DNA of 64,000 nucleotides from assembly GCA_000720375.1 (NCBI GenBank), contig JOAA01000002.1, positions 496,001-560,000 of the forward strand, written 5' to 3'. The notes under the pieces are model-generated. The model was not told the origin of the DNA and did not search any database. It worked only from the letters and a program-made list of their open reading frames with translations. This DNA is from Rhodococcus rhodnii. Its GTDB lineage: Bacteria > Actinomycetota > Actinomycetes > Mycobacteriales > Pseudonocardiaceae. A program made the position numbers and the translations under genes. Shown here in pieces: positions 1-8,518 of the stretch (positions are counted from its first letter, which is position 1; every line of letters starts with the position of its first letter).

Positions 1-1151
1 GGCCGTGGACGCTGGGCGCGCGCCTTCCGCAAGACGTCAAGGACCGTTACGACATCATCGGCTTCGACCCGCGAGGTACCGGCCGGAGCAATCCCATCAG
101 CTGCGAACTGTCCTATGCGGACGTGCGCAGCCTGAGCCAATGGCCTGCTCCCAACGGTGACATCAGCGAGAACGTCGCCAAGGCCAAGCGATTCGCCGAC
201 GCCTGCGTAACCAACGCGGGCCCACTGCTCAGGCACATCAGCACGCAGAACGAAGTGCGGGACATCGATCAGATCAGAAAGGCGTTGGGACAGAAGAAAA
301 TTTCCTATTGGGCACATTCGTACGGCACGTACGTCGGTGCCGTGTACGCGACACTTTTCGCGGGCAACACTGACCGGGTCCTGCTCGACAGCAATGACGA
401 GGCCGATCCGGAAGCACTCTGGCGCAAGGTCATGGCCAACCAGGCGATCGGTATCGATGACCGTTTTCCTGACTTCGCCGAGTGGGCAAGCCAGCCAGGA
501 AACCCGTACCGGGTGGCCGATTCGGCTGCTGCCGTCCGCCCGTTGTTCCTCGAGCTGGCCGCGAGACTGGACCGCGCGCCGATCGGTGAATTCACCGGAA
601 ACACGTTGCGGGAAGCCCTATTGCGCGGCATGAACACCGATACGGGGTTCCCGCTCATCGCGCAAACGATGATCGCCGCTCGCGATGGTGGAACCCCACC
701 GGCCATTCCGTTGCCGCCGGAGAGCGTTCTGCAGAACACGGCAGCAGTCGCAGGGGCCACGATCTGTAACGACGTCGCCTGGCCAAGGTCCATTGAGGTG
801 TATCAGCGGGATGTTCTGCGCCTGCGCGCACAACATCCGTTGACGGCAGGCTTGCCGGGCAACATCGTGCCGTGTGCGTTCTGGCCGTATCAGCCGGACA
901 AGCCGGTCCGCGTCTCGCCGGACGGCCCGAGCAACATCCTGATGCTGCAGAGCGCTCGTGACCCTGCGTCACCGCTGGTGGGTGCACTCCAGTTGCGGCA
1001 CACGCTTGGGCACCGGGCGAAGATGGTGACCGTCAGCACCGGCGGGCACGGCGTCTACCTGCAACAAGGCAACGTCTGTGGCGACAACTCGGTGACCGCC
1101 TTCCTGGTTACAGGTCAGCGACCAGTGCGTGACGCCTACTGCGCACGGTGA
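1..1151 (+). CDS. Alpha/beta hydrolase, tripeptidyl-aminopeptidase-like (5' end outside window)
   Basis: The reading frame is open from the first bases (frame 3) to the TGA at 1149-1151, so the N-terminus lies upstream of the window. Visible landmarks are GFDPRGTGRSNP early in the fragment, the nucleophile elbow WAHSYGTY, the acid loop ARDPASP and a late GGHGVY that supplies the catalytic His. This order is that of secreted S33-type peptidases and TAP-like hydrolases of actinomycetes. The elbow reads A-H-S-Y-G rather than G-x-S-x-G, but the Ser is kept, so activity is plausible. It likely cleaves short peptides or esters outside the cell; the signal peptide cannot be seen. Family confident, substrate unknown. 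Confidence 0.85.
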   Translation, partial: PWTLGARLPQDVKDRYDIIGFDPRGTGRSNPISCELSYADVRSLSQWPAPNGDISENVAKAKRFADACVTNAGPLLRHISTQNEVRDIDQIRKALGQKKISYWAHSYGTYVGAVYATLFAGNTDRVLLDSNDEADPEALWRKVMANQAIGIDDRFPDFAEWASQPGNPYRVADSAAAVRPLFLELAARLDRAPIGEFTGNTLREALLRGMNTDTGFPLIAQTMIAARDGGTPPAIPLPPESVLQNTAAVAGATICNDVAWPRSIEVYQRDVLRLRAQHPLTAGLPGNIVPCAFWPYQPDKPVRVSPDGPSNILMLQSARDPASPLVGALQLRHTLGHRAKMVTVSTGGHGVYLQQGNVCGDNSVTAFLVTGQRPVRDAYCAR

Positions 1152-1197
1152 TCCCTGGTGGGATGATGCCGCGGGACCCGACACCAGAGGAGACAGC

Positions 1198-1644
1198 ATG
1201 GCTGGTCAGTTCGAGGCGACGGTGGAGATCGATCGCCCGGTCGCCGAGGTCTACGCGTTTCTCGCCGAAGGAACCAACGACCCGAAATTCAGCCCGCGCG
1301 TGCTGCGGATCGACAAGTCGCCGGACGGCCCGACCGCGGTCGGCACCGTGTTCACCAGCACGGTGAAGGACGCGGGGATGAAGACCCAGCGGCAGTTCAA
1401 GATCACTGAACTCGAGCGGGACCGCAAGATCCGCTGGGCCGAGCAGTCCCGCAACATCGTGATGGCCGTCGAAGGCGGCTACGACATCGAGTCCATTTCG
1501 GACACGAAAACCCGGGTGCGGATCTTCAACGTGCTCGAGGGCCGCGGTATCGGCAAGCTCATCGCCGGTCTCGCGCTGAGCCAGGCGCGCAAGGACGCGC
1601 CGGCGTTCGGCAACCGGATCAAGGCGGCCATCGAGTCCTCCTGA
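1198..1644 (+). CDS. SRPBCC (START/polyketide cyclase-like) family protein
   Basis: About 148 residues with the SRPBCC layout: an N-terminal strand (FEATVEIDRPVAEVYAFLAE), a helix, then a curved beta sheet and a long C-terminal helix. The ATG at 1198 follows GAGGAGA and gives the normal N-terminus; an upstream start at 1129 would add a tail that reads through the previous gene's end. Such proteins bind hydrophobic ligands; many actinobacterial ones have no assigned ligand. It lies 46 bp after the hydrolase and is followed by a strong inverted repeat. Confidence 0.8.
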   Translation: MAGQFEATVEIDRPVAEVYAFLAEGTNDPKFSPRVLRIDKSPDGPTAVGTVFTSTVKDAGMKTQRQFKITELERDRKIRWAEQSRNIVMAVEGGYDIESISDTKTRVRIFNVLEGRGIGKLIAGLALSQARKDAPAFGNRIKAAIESS

Positions 1645-1650
1645 CCCGGA

Positions 1651-1691
1651 ATCGGACCACGGTCATAGACAACTCTGGACCGTGGTCCGAT
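1651..1691. promoter_or_regulatory. Perfect 14-bp inverted repeat before the ABC transporter
   Basis: ATCGGACCACGGTC (1651-1664) and its exact reverse complement GACCGTGGTCCGAT (1678-1691) flank a 13-base spacer. No T-run follows, so a simple terminator is less likely than an operator, although a hairpin ending the SRPBCC transcript is possible. The right arm covers the ATG at 1690, which argues that translation of the transporter starts further down. Confidence 0.6.
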
Positions 1692-1725
1692 GTACCAAAG
1701 CGCCCGCCTCCGTAACTTCGAACGC

Positions 1726-2451
1726 ATGCGAAGCGCAGCAGCGGCGAAAAGCCTGACGAAGACATACGGCACGGGCGATACAGCGGTATCGGCCCTGCGT
1801 GGCGTGACCGTGGAGTTCCCTGCGGGCACGTTCACCGCCATCATGGGTCCGTCCGGTTCCGGCAAGTCCACCCTGATGCATTGCCTCGCGGGCCTGGACA
1901 GAGCCGACGACGGCGAGGTGTACGTCGGCGGCGAGGAGATCACCGCGCTGCCCGACCGCGAGCTCACGAAGGTCCGCCGCGACCGGATCGGCTTCGTGTT
2001 CCAGTCCTTCAACCTGGTTCCGACACTGACCGCGCTGCAGAACATCCTGCTGCCCCTTGATCTGGCCGGCCGCAAGGCGGACAGGGACAGACTGGATTCG
2101 GTGGTCCGGTCGCTGGGCATCTATGACCGGTTACACCACCGGCCCGGCGAACTGTCCGGAGGGCAGCAGCAACGGGTCGCGATCGCACGCGCGTTGGTCA
2201 CCAGGCCCGACGTGCTGTTCGCTGACGAGCCAACGGGTGCGCTCGATTCGACGACGGCATCGACACTGTTGTCTTTCCTGCGCGCGTCCTGCCGCGACCT
2301 CGGACAGACCATTGTCATGGTCACACATGACCCGATCGCGGCCTCGTTCGCGGATCGGGCTCTGGTACTCAGCGACGGTCGCATTGTCGACGACATCGGT
2401 GACCCCACACCGGATTCGGTTCTCGGTGCGATGAGGAGTCTGGCGGCATGA
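1726..2451 (+). CDS. ABC transporter ATP-binding protein, MacB/LolD type
   Basis: About 241 residues with all ABC motifs: Walker A GPSGSGKST, Q-loop FVFQSFNLVPTLT, signature LSGGQQQRVAIARAL, Walker B VLFADEPTGALD and the switch His in MVTHDP. The family usually powers FtsX-type permeases that move lipoproteins, peptides or antibiotics without a full transport channel. An ATG at 1690 is also in frame, but it sits inside the inverted repeat and would add a non-homologous tail; the ATG at 1726 gives the usual short lead to LTKTYG. The stop overlaps the permease start (ATGA at 2448), so the two are translationally coupled. Confidence 0.9.
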   Translation: MRSAAAAKSLTKTYGTGDTAVSALRGVTVEFPAGTFTAIMGPSGSGKSTLMHCLAGLDRADDGEVYVGGEEITALPDRELTKVRRDRIGFVFQSFNLVPTLTALQNILLPLDLAGRKADRDRLDSVVRSLGIYDRLHHRPGELSGGQQQRVAIARALVTRPDVLFADEPTGALDSTTASTLLSFLRASCRDLGQTIVMVTHDPIAASFADRALVLSDGRIVDDIGDPTPDSVLGAMRSLAA

Positions 2452-4829
2452 GGTTCTTGGCGCTGCGCAACGCCGTGGCGGAAGTGCGGATGAATCCCCG
2501 GCGGGTGGTGGCCGTCGTGGTGGCCATCATGATCAGTGTCGGCTACCTGGTGGCATCGGCGACAGTGGTCGCCAGCGAAAGCGCCACAATGGACAGAAGC
2601 ATCATCGCGCGCACCGCGAACACCGACGTCGTGGTGACGTTGACCGACAACAATCCGGGTCTGGTACAGCAGATCCAGGGTATTGAGGGCGTCGCGTCCG
2701 CTGATCTGAGTTATCTGTCGCACGGCCGGGTAACAGGTTCCTCGGAGTGGGTGCAACAGCAGTCTGTGCCGGACAACCCGGCGCTGCGATGGACCGACCT
2801 CGCGGAAGGCGTATGGCCGGTCGGGCCAGACGAGATCGCACTCGGGACGGTCACAGCGAAGCAGTTGAACATGCGGATCGGCGACGAGATCACGATCAAC
2901 GACGCCAACTCGTCGGCGACTCTGCGCGTGACCGGGCTGACGCACGAAGGCAACTCGCTGCTCGCCGGATTGACACAGAGTTCCTTTGTGGCACCGGCGT
3001 TCTACACCGGCAGGACGTCGATCCGCACGTCGTTGCAGACCGAGATCCTGGTGATCGGCACAGGCGCAAGTGATCCGGATCGACTCGCCGAGCGCATCAG
3101 TGCCGTCGCCGGTGCGGCCAAGGTCGAGACGTCGTCGGACTTCGCGCGGCGCAAGCTGACCGAGCAGACCAGCGGAGTGTACGTCTTCCAGCTGTTGCTG
3201 CTGGTGTTCGGAGCGATCGCGCTACTCGTCGGCGGCATCATGATCGTCAACACGTTCCTCATCCTGGTCACCCAGCGGCGCAGACAAATCGGCCTGCTGC
3301 GGGCGCTCGGCGCGAGCAACACGCAGATCCGACGAGGCCTGCTGCTGGAAGCCGGAGTCATCGGGCTGGTCGGATCGCTGCTCGGCGTGCTGCTTGGGAT
3401 CGGTGTGTCGGCAGTGGTCGCGGTCCGGCTCGGTGAAGTGTTGACCGTCCCATTCGGGCAGGTCGCCGTGGTCGCTGGGGTGGGCATGCTGCTGGCTGTT
3501 CTGTCCGTGGTGGTGCCTGCGCGGCGCGCCATCCGGATCTCTCCGTTGGAGGCGTTGCGTCCGGTTGCTGATCGGCAGACCGAGCGGCGGACATCGCGGT
3601 TCCGCACGGTGATCTCGGCAGTCCTGATGCTGATCGGACTGGCGGGTGTGTGGTTCGGGACGGGCGTGACGCCCTTCGCGCTCCTGCTTTCGATAGGCGG
3701 GCTGTTCGTTCTCGCGATCGGATTGCTTGCGGCGACTGGGATCTACCTGCCGTTCATGCTGAGAGCCTGCACCAGACTGCTGGCCCGGTTCGGTCCAACG
3801 GCTCGGTTGGCCGGGAACAACACGATCAGAAACCCCGGGCGAGCGGCGGCGACGGGAGCGGCGCTGATCGTGGCGGTGGGCATCATCGTCACGCTGCAGG
3901 TCGGCGCGGCCAGCATGAAGGCCACCGCGAACAGCAACCTCGAAACCCGGTTCCCGATCGACGTCACGGTCACGTTGTTCGACGGCGCGCTTCCGCCAGA
4001 CGCGAGCCTGGATATCGCTGCCGTGCCTGGAATCACGAACGTGCGGGAACTCCGGTCGACACGGGTCCAAGCCAATGGCAAGGACCTCCGTGTCCTAGGC
4101 GTTCCCGGTGTCAGTGACAAGGAGGTGCTCGCAGATCCCTACCTGCGACTGAAATCCGCAAGCCTGGCCGGCAAAACCGGATCCGTAACGCTGCCAGCCA
4201 CAGACAGCTATCTGGCACCCGCAGACACTCTGGTGGTCTCACCCAACACACTGTCCACCCTGGACAAAAATGCGGTCGTGGGCACGATATGGGCCGACGC
4301 GGTGGCGGATGCGGACATCACCGCGCTGCGGTCGCACCTTCGGGACGTGGCTGCCCCGATCACCGGCGCCGAAGTCGGTGGTGGCTTATCGGCCAAGGCC
4401 AGCTACACCGAGCTCTTAGACCGCCTGCTGATGGTGACCACCATGCTGCTGGCTGTGGCGGTACTCATCGCGCTGACCGGCGTCGGCAACACACTGGGGT
4501 TGTCCGTGCTCGAGCGCACGAGAGAATCAGCGCTCCTGCGAGCACTAGGCATGCAACGCGCCGGACTGCGATCAATGCTCGCGATCGAGGCCGTGCTGCT
4601 GAGCCTGGCAGGCACGATGGTCGGCATCCTCGCCGGAATCTTCTTCGGCTGGGTCGGCACCCACGCGATCAGCAAGGAACTCAACTTCAGCACGGTGTCC
4701 TTCGCAATGTCCTTACCCCAGACCCTGACCGTGGCAGCGGTGGCCGTGATCGCGGGCATGATCGCCTCCGTCCTCCCCGGCCGACGCGCAGCCCAAGCAA
4801 CGCCCGTGACAGCATTGGCAGCCGATTGA
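2448..4829 (+). CDS. ABC transporter permease, FtsX/MacB-like, two FtsX modules
   Basis: A 793-residue membrane protein. An N-terminal helix (about residues 20-42) precedes a large outside domain, then a four-helix FtsX module starts near residue 245. A second extracytoplasmic region (about 490-650) is followed by a second module starting near 655. Both modules contain the typical R-x-x-Q-I-G-L-L-R-A-L-G-like loop (RRRQIGLLRALGAS and RESALLRALGMQ). The duplicated form is common in Gram-positive bacteria, often beside antimicrobial peptide sensing or export. It forms an operon with the ATPase at 1726. The substrate cannot be read from sequence. Confidence 0.9.
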   Translation: MRFLALRNAVAEVRMNPRRVVAVVVAIMISVGYLVASATVVASESATMDRSIIARTANTDVVVTLTDNNPGLVQQIQGIEGVASADLSYLSHGRVTGSSEWVQQQSVPDNPALRWTDLAEGVWPVGPDEIALGTVTAKQLNMRIGDEITINDANSSATLRVTGLTHEGNSLLAGLTQSSFVAPAFYTGRTSIRTSLQTEILVIGTGASDPDRLAERISAVAGAAKVETSSDFARRKLTEQTSGVYVFQLLLLVFGAIALLVGGIMIVNTFLILVTQRRRQIGLLRALGASNTQIRRGLLLEAGVIGLVGSLLGVLLGIGVSAVVAVRLGEVLTVPFGQVAVVAGVGMLLAVLSVVVPARRAIRISPLEALRPVADRQTERRTSRFRTVISAVLMLIGLAGVWFGTGVTPFALLLSIGGLFVLAIGLLAATGIYLPFMLRACTRLLARFGPTARLAGNNTIRNPGRAAATGAALIVAVGIIVTLQVGAASMKATANSNLETRFPIDVTVTLFDGALPPDASLDIAAVPGITNVRELRSTRVQANGKDLRVLGVPGVSDKEVLADPYLRLKSASLAGKTGSVTLPATDSYLAPADTLVVSPNTLSTLDKNAVVGTIWADAVADADITALRSHLRDVAAPITGAEVGGGLSAKASYTELLDRLLMVTTMLLAVAVLIALTGVGNTLGLSVLERTRESALLRALGMQRAGLRSMLAIEAVLLSLAGTMVGILAGIFFGWVGTHAISKELNFSTVSFAMSLPQTLTVAAVAVIAGMIASVLPGRRAAQATPVTALAAD

Positions 4830-5264
4830 CACAAGCAAAGGTTCGGCTGGGACCCGGGTGGCTTGTACAGGCAGCCTTCACAGGCGTAAGGGCCGGGTTC
4901 CGGGTGTCTGAAAGACAACAGGAAGGCGCCCGCGATGCTGTGTCGGTTCCGTACGGACATGACTATCGCGCGGGAACGGACGCTCAGGTTGCCTGACCGG
5001 CGTGGACAGGCGAGGGTTCTGCACCCCTCACTGACCGTGCGTGTCCCTGTTAGACAGAGCTAACTGCGGGGTTGCGCTCAACGGCCGGACCGATTCGACC
5101 AAGGACCTGAGCTTGTTGCTGCTCTGTTGAGGAGACGGCACCACACCAGTCTGGGATCACTACCGGTCGTTGCAGCTCAGCGGCGAGACTCCTGCACGGG
5201 CCGAGTATGGGTGACGAGCCATACTGGGATGGGAGCTCGTGGATGAGGCTCGCGCAGGCTCAGT
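4830..5264. other. 435-bp region without a supported gene
   Basis: No frame here has a start, ribosome site and protein-like composition together. A short stretch near 5150-5210 reads WDHYRSLQLSGETPARAEYG and then a stop, which could be the end of a decayed gene, but nothing upstream supports one. I see nothing else. Confidence 0.5.
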
Positions 5265-5296
5265 CTCAGTAACACTTACAAAGTAACGTTACTGAG
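5265..5296. terminator. Hairpin CTCAGTAAC...GTTACTGAG with T-run on the + side
   Basis: Perfect 9-bp arms at 5265-5273 and 5288-5296 around a 14-base loop. A TTTTTT run follows at 5303-5308 on the plus strand, as in a rho-independent terminator for rightward transcription. The right arm overlaps the TAA stop of the leftward gene at 5289, so it may serve both directions. An overlapping alternative pairing (GGCTCAGT with ACTGAGCC) makes the structure longer. Confidence 0.45.
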
Positions 5297-5561
5297 CCAC
5301 AGTCTTTTTTGAGAGGCTGATCGTCCCCTTCTGCCCCGTAGAGGACAGACAGCCATCTGTCTGTCCATCGTTTGGCTTCTTTGACGCCGCGAACTCGGCT
5401 ATCGCCCACGCAACACCTGCGGCAGCAGCAGTGAGCACGGTGAAGGCCACTACCAGCCACAACGGAAAGTCGAATCCTGCGAGTACTTGGGCACCGCTGG
5501 CGACACTCGCGCACACCACACCGGCCACCAAAGCCAAAGTCGTCGTCGAGAGCCGCGCCAT
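5289..5561 (-). CDS. Small two-helix membrane protein, unknown function
   Basis: Reading from the ATG at 5561 gives 90 residues with two strong hydrophobic stretches (TTTLALVAGVVCASVASGA and LWLVVAFTVLTAAAAGVAWAI) and a polar C-terminal tail. Longer versions starting at 5726 add an Arg-rich tail that looks non-coding. The ribosome site is weak and no family is recognised, so this is a tentative small hypothetical protein at the edge of a damaged region. Confidence 0.4.
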   Translation of the reverse strand: MARLSTTTLALVAGVVCASVASGAQVLAGFDFPLWLVVAFTVLTAAAAGVAWAIAEFAASKKPNDGQTDGCLSSTGQKGTISLSKKTVAQ

Positions 5562-5682
5562 ACGTCGCAGTATGCCCGCCGCACAACCCAACCTACACAT
5601 GCCCGCTATCGACACCCCCACCGCCGACCTGGTGCCGTGGCGGAGCCAGGCCATACCGGAGGGAAGACCCACGAAACCCAGC

Positions 5683-5878
5683 CCTGTGCGGCGGCACAGG
5701 CCAAAAGCAGTCCTGTGCCGCCGCACCGGAGAAAAGAGCGCCCCCGTGCTGCCTCACCAAGAGAAAGACCACCTCTGTGCTGCCGCGCCGGAAGTCAGAA
5801 GGAGCCCGCCCTGTGCGGCCGCACGGAAAGCCGTAACACACTTTGTGCTGCCGACTGGGAACAAGGGCACTCTTGTAC
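5683..5878. repeat. Seven degenerate ~30-bp tandem repeats with CTGTGC cores
   Basis: Units begin with variants of CCTGTGC at 5683, 5712, 5743, 5774, 5810, 5842 and 5872, so the spacing is 29, 31, 31, 36, 32 and 30 bases. Early units are themselves inverted repeats: the first is CCTGTGC, GGCG, GCACAGG, and the second is the same with one mismatch. A-rich linkers such as GAGAAAAGAG separate cores. Spacing is not a multiple of three and units drift along the array, so this is not a repeat within a protein. The spacers are too short and too alike for a CRISPR array. Confidence 0.6.
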
Positions 5879-5920
5879 TGCTGCTGGCGGCCCGGTTAGT
5901 CGAGCCCGGCGCAGGGGCTG

Positions 5921-6380
5921 GCGTTGACCGGCCCGGACGGGCTGCTCAAGCAGTTTGCCCAAGACGGTGCTGGAAGCCGCGCAACGGCGCCTGGCCGAAA
6001 CGGCGATGTCGGACGCGGTGGGCAAGGTGCAGATCGCGGTGCCACGGGATCGGGAGGCGAGTTTCGAGCCGGTGATCGTCCGCGAGCGGCAGCGTCGGTT
6101 AGGCGGTGTGGATGAGTTTGCGTTGTCGTTATATGCCAAGGGGTTGACGACCGGTGAGATCTCGGCGCATTTCGCCGAGATCTACGGGGCGTCGGTGTCG
6201 AAGGAGACGGTGTCGCGGATAACGACCGAGGTGATCGCCGGGATGAGCGAGTGGCAATCGCGGCCGTTGGTGCGAAGTTGTGGATGCAGGTGTTGGTGGA
6301 CTTGAAGTGCTTGTATCTGGTCACCAGGAGTCTGGAACCGACCGGCACCGGACAGGCCCGGTGGACGATGCGGTGGTTGA
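5921..6380 (+). pseudogene. IS256-family (IS1081-like) transposase remnant, internally deleted
   Basis: Three pieces of one transposase can be followed in order. ALTGPDGLLKQF lies in frame 2 near 5921. From about 5955 in frame 3 the text reads KTVLEAA, then GKVQIAVPRDREASFEPVIV and KGLTTGEISAHFAEIYGASV to MSEWQSRPL. From about 6300 in frame 2 it reads LKCLYLVTRSLEPTGTGQ and ARWTMRW, the family's C-terminal end. The catalytic middle and part of the N-terminal half are missing and frameshifts separate the pieces, so it cannot transpose. The 3' end is replaced by a group II intron piece in antisense. Confidence 0.8.
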
Positions 6381-6808
6381 GTCGGCCCGCAGCGCGGTTC
6401 CGGTGTTGCCACCGGCCCGTTTCTGCGGGCTGCTCGCCGAACCCGGCGTGCGCCTCTCAACGCACCGGGCTCTCCACGATCGGTGCCGTTAGGCCTGTTA
6501 GGGCGGATGAATGGGTTGAGGATCTGCTGGCCCCGGTAGCGGTAGCGGGTGACCGTCACCGATGCCGGGTTGAACAGTGCGACCCCGTCCGCCGCGATCG
6601 GCAGCCACCGCCCGGTTGAGGTGGTGAACCGGCGGCGGAACGCCTTCCACCGCCGGCGATGCCGTTTCAACAACCATCGGATCACCCGCCATTCGGCGAA
6701 GTGCTTAAGGTTGTTGAGGGTGTGTTTGCATACGGCGTGCCGGAAGTAGTTGGTCCAGCCGCGCAGGATCTGGTTGATCCTGTTGATCACGGCTCCCATA
6801 TCTGCTGT
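6380..6808 (-). mobile_element. 5'-truncated group II intron (maturase C-terminus plus domains V-VI)
   Basis: Read on the minus strand from about 6808, the frame gives the maturase-specific and C-terminal part of a group II intron reverse transcriptase: INQILRGWTNYFRHAVCKHT, then FAEWRVIRWLLKRHRRRWKA and TRYRYRGQQI. The palm domain and RNA domains I-IV are absent. After the coding part come a domain V (6439-6472) and a domain VI-like hairpin, with the 3' end near 6380 inside the transposase remnant. Loss of the 5' part is the usual result of incomplete reverse transcription, so the copy should be immobile. Confidence 0.75.
6439..6472 (-). ncRNA. Group II intron domain V
   Basis: On the minus strand these 34 bases begin GAGCCCGGTGCG, turn at a GAGA tetraloop and end GCGCACGCCGGGTTC. 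Length, the AGC near the 5' end of the stem, the GNRA-type loop and the bulged second half all match domain V, the catalytic hairpin of group II introns. It lies at the expected place after the maturase frame. Confidence 0.75.
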
Positions 6809-6928
6809 CCACACTGAACTTTGCTAAATCGGTTGGGAGGGCTGGTAAATTCGGGGTTGGCTACGTCTGATCGCTGCTCGCCGGAAGTGCGTCCGCGGGT
6901 GGACTTCATCGAGCGAGTGGGAGTGGGG

Positions 6929-8518
6929 ATGAAGGCGGTACTTGAGCCTGACGTTTCCAACAGCTGGGTGCGGGCCCGGCGGTTTGGGGTGCCTCCGTCG
7001 ATGATCGAGCTCGCCACCGAGCGTCGGCTGGCGGGTGACTGGAGGGGCGCGTGCGCCGCTGCCCAGGTGGACGTCGCGTTTGACCTGGATGAGGTGGCGG
7101 AGCGGTTCGGTGTCGAGGTTGCCGTCAAGCTGCTGGAGGATCTCACGGTTCTGGCGCCGGATCTGGTCCGCTGGCACATGCCGAGGTTCCTCGAAGGCTT
7201 GGACACGTTGCTGACGCGTCGCAAGGTGGTGCTCGCCAGCTATGGCGACCGCGTCGGTCCGTTGCTGTACGTCCGGACTCCGGATCGGCCGGGTGGGCCG
7301 CAGCGGCTTCGGCTGGAGGTCGGCTACATCGAGACCGCCGAGCACCCGGTGAACTGGGCCACCAGTCGCTACCTGTGGGATGCCACGCAGAGCGATGACC
7401 TGCGGGTGCGCTGTGGCGGCGGGGACAGGGCTCCGTTCTTCAACGCGGATGGCTCGCGCGCCAAGCTGCCGACCAGCGATCCCGGGACTGGCGACCCGGC
7501 GGCACGGACCGAGTGGCTGACGGTGCTGCAGGAAAACGACCAGCTGGACGACGCCTTTGCTGCGGCCGGTCTCGCGTTGGACACGACATACGGGGACGTG
7601 AGCCGGTACTTCAAGCGGTGGCCGTTCGTATTGTCGCGGCTTGCGGACGAGGTGCGCATGCTGAGCGCGTGGGACCGCCAGGTCCGCTATGCATATCGGT
7701 TCAACTACTACAACGTGATGGTGGTCGACGTTGGCCGCGGCAGGCTGTCGGTGTACGGGCGCAACCACATGGACGCTGCCGGCCTGCCTGAGTTGCCGCA
7801 TGTCATCGCGCATCGGCTGCCGGACCTGGACCTGTTGCGGACCGGGAAGATCACGCCGGACCATCTGCATCCGCTGGTCCGGTCGGCGTTGTTCCCGAAG
7901 CTGCCTGAGCGTGAGCCTGTGCCGAGGTACGAGCTGAACCCGATCCGGGTGCGTTGTCAGGGCGTGTGGCACTTGATCGCGCCGCGTGACGGGATCATCA
8001 GCGGTCCGCACACCGAGCAGGAGCACCGGCGTGAGCAAGCGCTCCAAGCCCTCGGCGGCACAGCGTCGGGTTGTTTCCGGGTGCGTACGGCGTGGGCGGA
8101 GGGCGGGAAGCTGCCGAAACACCTGCGGTTACTCCGCAAGGAGATCTTCGGGCGGGCCAGGCACGGGGACACAGCCGGGGTGATCGAGTTGCTGGACGCG
8201 GGGATCGACATCCGGGTCCGTGACGCCAGCAAACGCACCCTTCTGCACCACATTCACCTGGTGGACCACCGCCTTCTGCTGCAGCGCCTGCTCGACGCGG
8301 GGCTTGACCTCGAAGCGACGGACCAGAACGGTCGCACGCCGCTTTACTACGCCGCGACCGAAGGCGGCTCGACCGAAGTGGTCACGGCACTTGTCGACGC
8401 AGGTGCGCGCACCGAAGCCCTCGCCAAGGAAAAAGCCGACCGCCTTCAGTGGATCAGAAATCTGATCGACCGCACCGGCCGGACCGACCTCGACTACCTC
8501 CTGGACGAAAGCACATGA
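6929..8518 (+). CDS. Ankyrin-repeat protein of the MoxR/VWA module
   Basis: About 529 residues from the ATG at 6929, which follows GGGAGTGGGG; an earlier start at 6821 would begin in intron debris. The last ~110 residues hold two to three ankyrin units (GRARHGDTAGVIELLDAGID, then RTLLHHIHLVDHRLLLQRLL and GRTPLYYAATEGGSTEVVTA). The first 400 residues match nothing I recognise; they are rich in short beta stretches and conserved-looking Trp and Tyr. Its stop overlaps the MoxR start by ATGA, so the protein is probably made with the ATPase and may be its substrate receptor or adaptor. That role is inferred from context. Confidence 0.8.
   Translation: MKAVLEPDVSNSWVRARRFGVPPSMIELATERRLAGDWRGACAAAQVDVAFDLDEVAERFGVEVAVKLLEDLTVLAPDLVRWHMPRFLEGLDTLLTRRKVVLASYGDRVGPLLYVRTPDRPGGPQRLRLEVGYIETAEHPVNWATSRYLWDATQSDDLRVRCGGGDRAPFFNADGSRAKLPTSDPGTGDPAARTEWLTVLQENDQLDDAFAAAGLALDTTYGDVSRYFKRWPFVLSRLADEVRMLSAWDRQVRYAYRFNYYNVMVVDVGRGRLSVYGRNHMDAAGLPELPHVIAHRLPDLDLLRTGKITPDHLHPLVRSALFPKLPEREPVPRYELNPIRVRCQGVWHLIAPRDGIISGPHTEQEHRREQALQALGGTASGCFRVRTAWAEGGKLPKHLRLLRKEIFGRARHGDTAGVIELLDAGIDIRVRDASKRTLLHHIHLVDHRLLLQRLLDAGLDLEATDQNGRTPLYYAATEGGSTEVVTALVDAGARTEALAKEKADRLQWIRNLIDRTGRTDLDYLLDEST

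Noticed and set aside
3222..4070. Large antisense frames under the FtsX permease and under other long genes
   Set aside because: They are Arg/His/Asp-rich shadows caused by high GC at third positions; the sense frames have full domain support.
5683..5878. Possible CRISPR array
   Set aside because: Repeat cores are only about 15 bases and degenerate, spacers are short and similar to each other, and no cas genes are present.
5431..6075. Long plus-strand frame through the repeat array and transposase remnant
   Set aside because: Composition is Arg/Pro/Ala-rich and non-protein-like, repeat spacing breaks frame, and real transposase matches lie in other frames.
6182..6814. Complete minus-strand protein of 210 residues
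   Set aside because: Only the first ~95 residues match the maturase end; the remainder translates domain V/VI and antisense transposase.
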